In this document: positions 5,660 through 7,352 of the stretch, in pieces
How the letters are laid out: every line of letters begins with the position of its first letter
Position numbering within the stretch: position 1 is the first letter of the stretch
Origin: Oscillospiraceae bacterium
Lineage (GTDB): Bacteria > Bacillota > Clostridia > Oscillospirales > Ruminococcaceae
Assembly: GCA_014796735.1 (NCBI GenBank)
Contig: JAAVIG010000061.1
Location: 1-7,352 of the forward strand
Direction of reading: 5' to 3'
DNA: 7,352 nt
Translations under genes and position numbers: made by a program
Notes under the pieces: model-generated
The model's database searches: none
Told to the model about the DNA's origin: nothing
What the model saw: only the letters and a program-made list of their open reading frames with translations

Positions 5660-6265
5660 TTAAGCCCACGCCTGAAACTCGGGATCGGGGAAGTACAGCG
5701 GATCGCCCAGATAAGTTATATCCACGTATGCCCTTTGCACTATATCAAAGCTTACCGTACCCCTTTGAAGCTGATAGGGTACAATATCCGTGTTGTGCCA
5801 ATCTATGTTTACCTCTGTCGGGGTGTGCGAAATATCCGTCGTACCGGGATTTACGGTTAAATCGGGAGGAACGGAGGGAATAAAGGCGATATTCGCGTCC
5901 ACAGGCTCATTTCTGCGCATAAAATCGTTTTTTGCGATCTGAGAGGGGAGCGTACGGTTTTGCTCCACCATATCACCATGCTGAACAATACGCCTTGTGG
6001 CTTCGTCCGCCACCTGATAGCCCTTATCCACATAGTACTTTACCAGCGATTCGTCACACAGCTGACCTAACCCCATGCTTTCCTTGCACGGCTTTGTATC
6101 GATCTCTATCAGCCCGTCGGTGGTGTGGACCTCCAAGCCGCCGGGATCAGTGCTCTGATCAAGAAATTGCTGATTGGTTCCCGGATTGACCATTCGGGGG
6201 TGATTTATAGTTGTATTCATTACGGTGTCTTGTATATTGTAGCTTAAAAGATTAAAGCCTACCAT
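5660..6265 (-). CDS. DUF6470 family protein (YviE-like), flagellar operon protein of unknown function
   Basis: This 201-residue protein has the pattern of Bacillus subtilis YviE, which lies between flgL and fliW just as here. Visible family features: an N-terminal beta-rich part with 'LEVHTTDGLIEIDT' (44-57); a central helix 'DEATRRIVQHGDMVEQN' (87-103) resembling the YviE 'ARRAEEGDEL' stretch; the segment 'ANIAFIPSVPPDLTV' (124-138); and a C-terminal beta-rich repeat-like part (145-185). No signal peptide or membrane segment is visible. The function of the family is not established; a flagellar assembly or secretion-linked role is inferred only from its fixed neighbourhood. The ATG is supported by GGGAGG seven bases upstream (6273-6278). 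The following gap to fliW (about 170 nt) is long compared with the other junctions up to fliD. Confidence 0.85.
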   Translation of the reverse strand: MVGFNLLSYNIQDTVMNTTINHPRMVNPGTNQQFLDQSTDPGGLEVHTTDGLIEIDTKPCKESMGLGQLCDESLVKYYVDKGYQVADEATRRIVQHGDMVEQNRTLPSQIAKNDFMRRNEPVDANIAFIPSVPPDLTVNPGTTDISHTPTEVNIDWHNTDIVPYQLQRGTVSFDIVQRAYVDITYLGDPLYFPDPEFQAWA

Positions 6266-6305
6266 AAAATCGCCTCCCTTTCCGTTTAAAAATTGGCTGA
6301 ATAAA

Positions 6306-7352
6306 TTAACTTATAAAATCGAAAATTGACTGAGGAATAACCGAACCGCTCATCTGAAGAGTTGCGGAATAAATACTTCCCAGCATCTTCCAGGTAGTGG
6401 TCTCGGAGGGGAAGTCGGTGGATTCCAGATCGTTCTGACGTCCCGTAAGGGTCTCTAAGTTATTGGTGATGCGCTCCTGGTTGAACTCAATGAACTTTGT
6501 GGTATTGCCTATCTCCGCAAGAGTCATGGAGATCTTTGTCTGCAAGGAGTAAATGTGATCCGCATAGCGCGCGATCTCCTTGCCGTTTCCGGTTCTTATC
6601 ATCTTCGCCGCATCGAGTATGCTTTGAATAACGTTGTTGGAATACGCGTTGCCTTGGTTTTCAACATAGAGCTTTGCGTCCTCGCTGGTGTCCTTTATCT
6701 TTACCTGTTTTCCGTTAAGACCGTTGACGATCGTTCCGTATTCGTAAACAGAGATCTTATCGCTGCCCACGGCGTCCTTAATAGCGGCATTTATCGCGTC
6801 TCTGCTGGCATTTGAATCCGCGCCGCCGGTAAAAGTGATATTGTATTTCTGGATCTGGTCTCCGTCGTTTCCTATTGCCAATTCAAAGGAATACTCAACT
6901 CCGTCTTCAATCTGGTCAAGATCAATATAAGAGGTTGTGGGCATCTTGCCGCAGCCTGTACACTGAACACCGTTAAAGGTAAGTCTTAACGCCGACTGCT
7001 CATCGATTCTGCCGTCTGCGTCCAATGTCATTCCCAGACCGATGTCGCAGTAGGAAGAAGCTGATTTGGGGAACATTTCGGGATCGCTGTACTGATCAAC
7101 GAGAACTCCGTTATAGTAAACGTTTCCGCCATCTATATTAAATGCCTTTTCATCGTTGTTGATACCGCCGAAAATTCTTCTGTCGGCAACGGTAAGATTC
7201 ATAAGACGGGAAATCTCATCGGCGAACGATTCAACACTCATGGCTATCATCTCCATCTGATCGGGAGCGTGTGTGTGTACGTCGGAGCTGGTTCCGTTTG
7301 CCGCCTCTATACATTTTTCATAGGTGTTCTGAATGATCTCCGAGATCGCCAT
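6306..7352 (-). CDS. flgL: FlgL, flagellar hook-filament junction protein (HAP3), N-terminus outside window
   Basis: FlgL is the exported axial protein that joins the hook-side junction protein FlgK to the flagellin filament. The visible 348 residues show a family-typical stretch at 1-63, with an amphipathic helix, 'AANGT' at 17-21, a long helix, and 'RRIFGG' at 58-63, matching the usual 'grYlFgG' of FlgL. A variable middle domain follows (about 70-235). The C-terminal D1/D0 helices (about 238-348) end in 'SVIPQSIFDFIS', like the usual 'SLLDFL' end. The ATG at the window edge aligns to roughly residue 80-90 of other FlgL proteins, so it is probably an internal methionine and the D0 helix is missing only because the window stops. 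Odd points are a CTGC motif at 131-134 and further cysteines at 14 and 102, in a class of exported proteins that usually lacks cysteine. It is the first gene of the visible operon, ending 40 nt before the DUF6470 gene. Confidence 0.9.
   Translation of the reverse strand: MAISEIIQNTYEKCIEAANGTSSDVHTHAPDQMEMIAMSVESFADEISRLMNLTVADRRIFGGINNDEKAFNIDGGNVYYNGVLVDQYSDPEMFPKSASSYCDIGLGMTLDADGRIDEQSALRLTFNGVQCTGCGKMPTTSYIDLDQIEDGVEYSFELAIGNDGDQIQKYNITFTGGADSNASRDAINAAIKDAVGSDKISVYEYGTIVNGLNGKQVKIKDTSEDAKLYVENQGNAYSNNVIQSILDAAKMIRTGNGKEIARYADHIYSLQTKISMTLAEIGNTTKFIEFNQERITNNLETLTGRQNDLESTDFPSETTTWKMLGSIYSATLQMSGSVIPQSIFDFIS

Noticed and set aside
1..7352. CRISPR array, tRNA, rRNA, insertion sequence or defence system
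   Set aside because: No regularly spaced repeats, no tRNA-like or rRNA-like sequence, and no transposase or defence-type gene are visible; the genes form an ordinary flagellar operon.

Overview
The window is the distal part of a late flagellar operon, and every supported gene lies on the minus strand. Gene content, gene order and strong AAAGGAGG-type ribosome binding sites point to a motile Gram-positive anaerobe of the Clostridia. An Oscillospiraceae/Ruminococcaceae-like gut or rumen bacterium is my guess; sequence alone does not fix the taxon.

In transcription order (right to left) the genes are: flgL (hook-filament junction protein, 5' end outside the window), a DUF6470/YviE-family protein, fliW, csrA, fliD (filament cap, unusually large at 1031 aa), fliS (flagellin export chaperone), and a FliT/FlgN-like coiled-coil chaperone candidate. 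This matches the Bacillus/Clostridia order flgL-yviE-fliW-csrA followed by fliD-fliS-fliT. It combines structural parts of the filament tip and base with their export chaperones and with the FliW-CsrA switch. In that switch, FliW free of flagellin sequesters CsrA and so relieves repression of flagellin translation.

The fliW-csrA-fliD block is very tight: csrA starts 1 nt after the fliW stop, the csrA ribosome binding site lies inside fliW, and the fliD site lies inside the last codons of csrA. Three genes need their starts trimmed relative to the longest open frame: fliS at 1583, csrA at 5043 and fliW at 5488.

Non-coding stretches hold most of the unexplained structure. 5492-5659 (yviE-fliW gap) has a hairpin just ahead of the fliW ribosome binding site. 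1584-1711 (fliD-fliS gap) has a perfect 12-bp hairpin. 940-1184 (fliS-chaperone gap) has a perfect 17-bp palindrome and a terminator-like hairpin. 1-447, beyond the last gene, holds no convincing gene but has a 141-bp imperfect palindrome with an AT-rich core, a nested GC-rich hairpin, and a possible leftward promoter.

I found no wholly new system. The points most worth a second look are the roughly 340-residue insertion in FliD, a CxxC motif in an exported FlgL, and the intergenic palindromes.
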